A stretch of DNA of 29,655 nt from Nemertoderma westbladi (lineage: Eukaryota > Xenacoelomorpha > Nemertodermatida > Nemertodermatidae). Of the stretch, positions 28,147 through 29,655 are shown piece after piece (within the stretch, counting starts at the first letter, position 1; each line of letters starts with the position of its first letter). The notes below the pieces were generated by a model. The model was given only the letters and a program-made list of their open reading frames with translations, had not been told where the DNA came from and did not search any database. The position numbers were made by a program, and so were the translations under genes. Location: positions 1 to 29,655 of the forward strand of contig JAUCBJ010008374.1 in assembly GCA_032718475.1 (NCBI GenBank). The letters run 5' to 3'.

Positions 28147-28930
28147 GTGTACCCTTCTGCCTTGCCGCAGCATGACTGGTCCTCTCAGTTGCAACAGCCA
28201 AGTGTGAGATACAGCTTTACACTACAGCTGAGCAACAGGTATGAGGTTCTTTCCTCTGAGGCGGCAGATCACTGTGAGGGCTATACTGCCTTTACAGAAG
28301 CAGTTAAGTTAGCAGCTGCAGAAAAAGTTGCTGTATACCCTCGAAACAGGAAAAGGGCCCCCTGGACTGACCACAAAATTCAGTCAGAAGTGCCGATATG
28401 ACCTCTATAAGGCGCCGAAAAAGTCCCGACTCAAACAGACAACAGCGGCCAAGAATGCAGTTAAGGCTGCATCTAGGTCCCTGAACAGGCAGTACTCTGT
28501 TAATCTACAGGTGCTAATAAACCAACAGGTTGATGCCATCAATGATTCTGACAACAGCAGGCAATCATCCCAGGCATAAAAATTGATCAACTTGCTTACT
28601 GGGCGGAAAACCAACCAACCACCAAGGTTAATACAGAATCACCAGCCGATCGCCTCAATGGTTGGAAGGCCCACTTTGAAAAGCTCCTCAATAATGACAG
28701 GGTATTGCCTGATAACTTTATAGAAGTAAAAGTGTCTGAGTCTGTACTCCCAGATATTCCCATTCGCAATATCTCCTTTGCAGAGTAAAGGCTGCTGCAA
28801 AGAGAAGACAAGCATCTGGCTGTTATCTTTGTTGACTTCTTCAAGGCCTTTGATTCAGTCTCTCGCCTATGTATCTTCAGCATACTTTCATTATATGGGA
28901 TTTCGACAACGTTTGTGTCGATCGAGGACC
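28147..28930 (+). pseudogene. Decayed non-LTR retrotransposon fragment (linker and RT motif A)
   Basis: Successive frames give LPQHDWSS...LSNRYEVLS and KRAPWTDHKI, then SVNLQVLINQQVDAINDSDN and KLINLLTGRK, then DRLNGWKAHFEKLLNND, then REDKHLAVIFVDFFKAFDSV. This is the endonuclease-RT linker followed directly by RT motif A. At least two frame changes and two stops occur (28577-28579, about 28786). Roughly a hundred residues of early RT motifs are missing between FAE and REDK, so there is an internal deletion as well. Nothing recognisable follows motif A. The clade is uncertain. Confidence 0.75.
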
Positions 28931-28999
28931 AAGGAATATGAGGTGATGCAAGGGCTGAGGGAACATGAGGTGACAGAAGTGGGGGAAAAACCAACAAAT

Positions 29000-29013
29000 G
29001 GGGGGGGGGGGGG
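29000..29013. repeat. Poly-G run (14 G)
   Basis: Uninterrupted G tract after the retrotransposon fragment; its length may be unreliable. Confidence 0.85.
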
Positions 29014-29340
29014 CAGCTGGCAAGTATAACGTGTATCCTTTGGTCAGTCGCCATGTAGGTAGGACTGTGTAATAAGTTTCCCCATAGTTTCCATATATCT
29101 GTTGGACAATATTAACTGTGTTCAGTTGGCTATTAATTACTGTGGATGTCGGACGGTATACCACCGTTGAGGTATCTTCTATTGATTGTGCTGTAATTTG
29201 TCTACTGGTACTTATATATTTATCAGCTATTATTAACAACGATAAACCAATAACTCTTGCATTTTACCAGCCTACGGCCTTCAGCCTTCATAGTCATCAT
29301 AAACACGGCGATGCGTAGGAAACACGACAAGAGATTTACC
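29014..29340 (+). other. Possible LTR remnant
   Basis: Ends in ACACGGCGATGCGTAGGAAA, close to ACACGGCGGGGACGCGTAG after the putative LTR at 16.7 kb, and carries a GGACGGTATACCACCGT inverted repeat comparable with ACGGTGACACCGT there. A TGTTGGACAATATT near 29099 could be a left end. Evidence is weak. Confidence 0.25.
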
Positions 29341-29655
29341 CGGTCGGGATCCCACGCCAACTCGGATCCCATCACATATTATTATATTATTTATTTATTT
29401 ACAGAATAACCGCGAATCAAAAAAGAAATCCTAATAAAGTAATCCAACCCTCTACAGAAAGAAGTTCAGATGTTGTAACGTCAAACTGTCCTAATTATTC
29501 CATTGAAGATCAGATCAAATGATTGAATAACATCAGTTCAATTCCGTATCTTACAGAATATTACATTTAGTTACAAAAAATAATTTATAGTATTTTGTAT
29601 TAATTTTAATTTATGGAATTTTCTAACTCTATTTATATAAAAAATAATAACAAAG
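29341..29655. other. AT-rich end of window
   Basis: No feature is recognised apart from two nearby CGGATCCC/GGGATCCC motifs at about 29345-29368. Confidence 0.4.

Noticed and set aside
1-29655. tRNA, rRNA or snRNA genes
   Set aside because: I looked for conserved arm and box sequences on both strands by eye and found none convincing.

Overview
The window comes from a repeat-rich eukaryotic genome, most likely a non-model marine invertebrate animal. The evidence is spliced genes with GT-AG introns, a THAP/P-type DNA transposon, several APE-type and one RLE-type non-LTR retrotransposon, and a ROCO GTPase carrying death-fold (CARD-like) domains. I cannot assign a phylum from the sequence alone. 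About a quarter of the window is tandem minisatellite made of at least eight unrelated units (12, 20, 30, 35, 36, 42, 62 and about 91 bp).

Layout. 1-3.6 kb: foldback/MITE-like repeats, a 42-bp minisatellite bounded by two copies of the same flank, and a perfect 31-bp hairpin. 3.7-4.57 kb: one exon of a WD40-repeat gene, ending at a splice donor inside a repeat. 5,165-9,596: a complete P-superfamily element with 8-bp target duplications, long inverted repeats, a THAP-domain transposase in two exons, and a private 62-bp repeat cluster. 9.6-10.3 kb: the C-terminal restriction-like endonuclease part of an R2/HERO-type retroelement. 10.3-14.26 kb: an apparently intact CR1/L2-like retrotransposon (2A-like site, PHD finger, APE endonuclease, reverse transcriptase) ending in an (ATCT)n tail. 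14.3-18.7 kb: non-coding, with a putative LTR, several tandem arrays and a MITE. 18.7-22.2 kb: a long single-exon ROCO gene (winged-helix-like segment, Roc, COR, Cys/His cluster, two CARD-like domains). 22.1-24.15 kb: a 36-bp array grown out of the 3' end of that gene. 24.15-25.0 kb: a second, start-less copy of the Cys/His plus CARD-CARD module. 25.8-27.06 kb: a 30-bp minisatellite. 27.3-28.9 kb: two decayed pieces of non-LTR retrotransposons. The last 0.7 kb has weak LTR-like sequence and AT-rich DNA.

How the parts relate. The host-type genes are the WD40 exon and the ROCO/CARD locus. Everything between them is mobile or repetitive DNA, partly nested (the P element lies just upstream of the RLE fragment). 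The ROCO locus is the most interesting part. A signalling-type GTPase carries domain types known from animal innate immunity and cell death. Its C-terminal module is duplicated downstream, and the two copies are separated by a minisatellite whose unit is a 12-residue piece of the protein tail. All domain calls were made by eye from motifs; no database search was possible.
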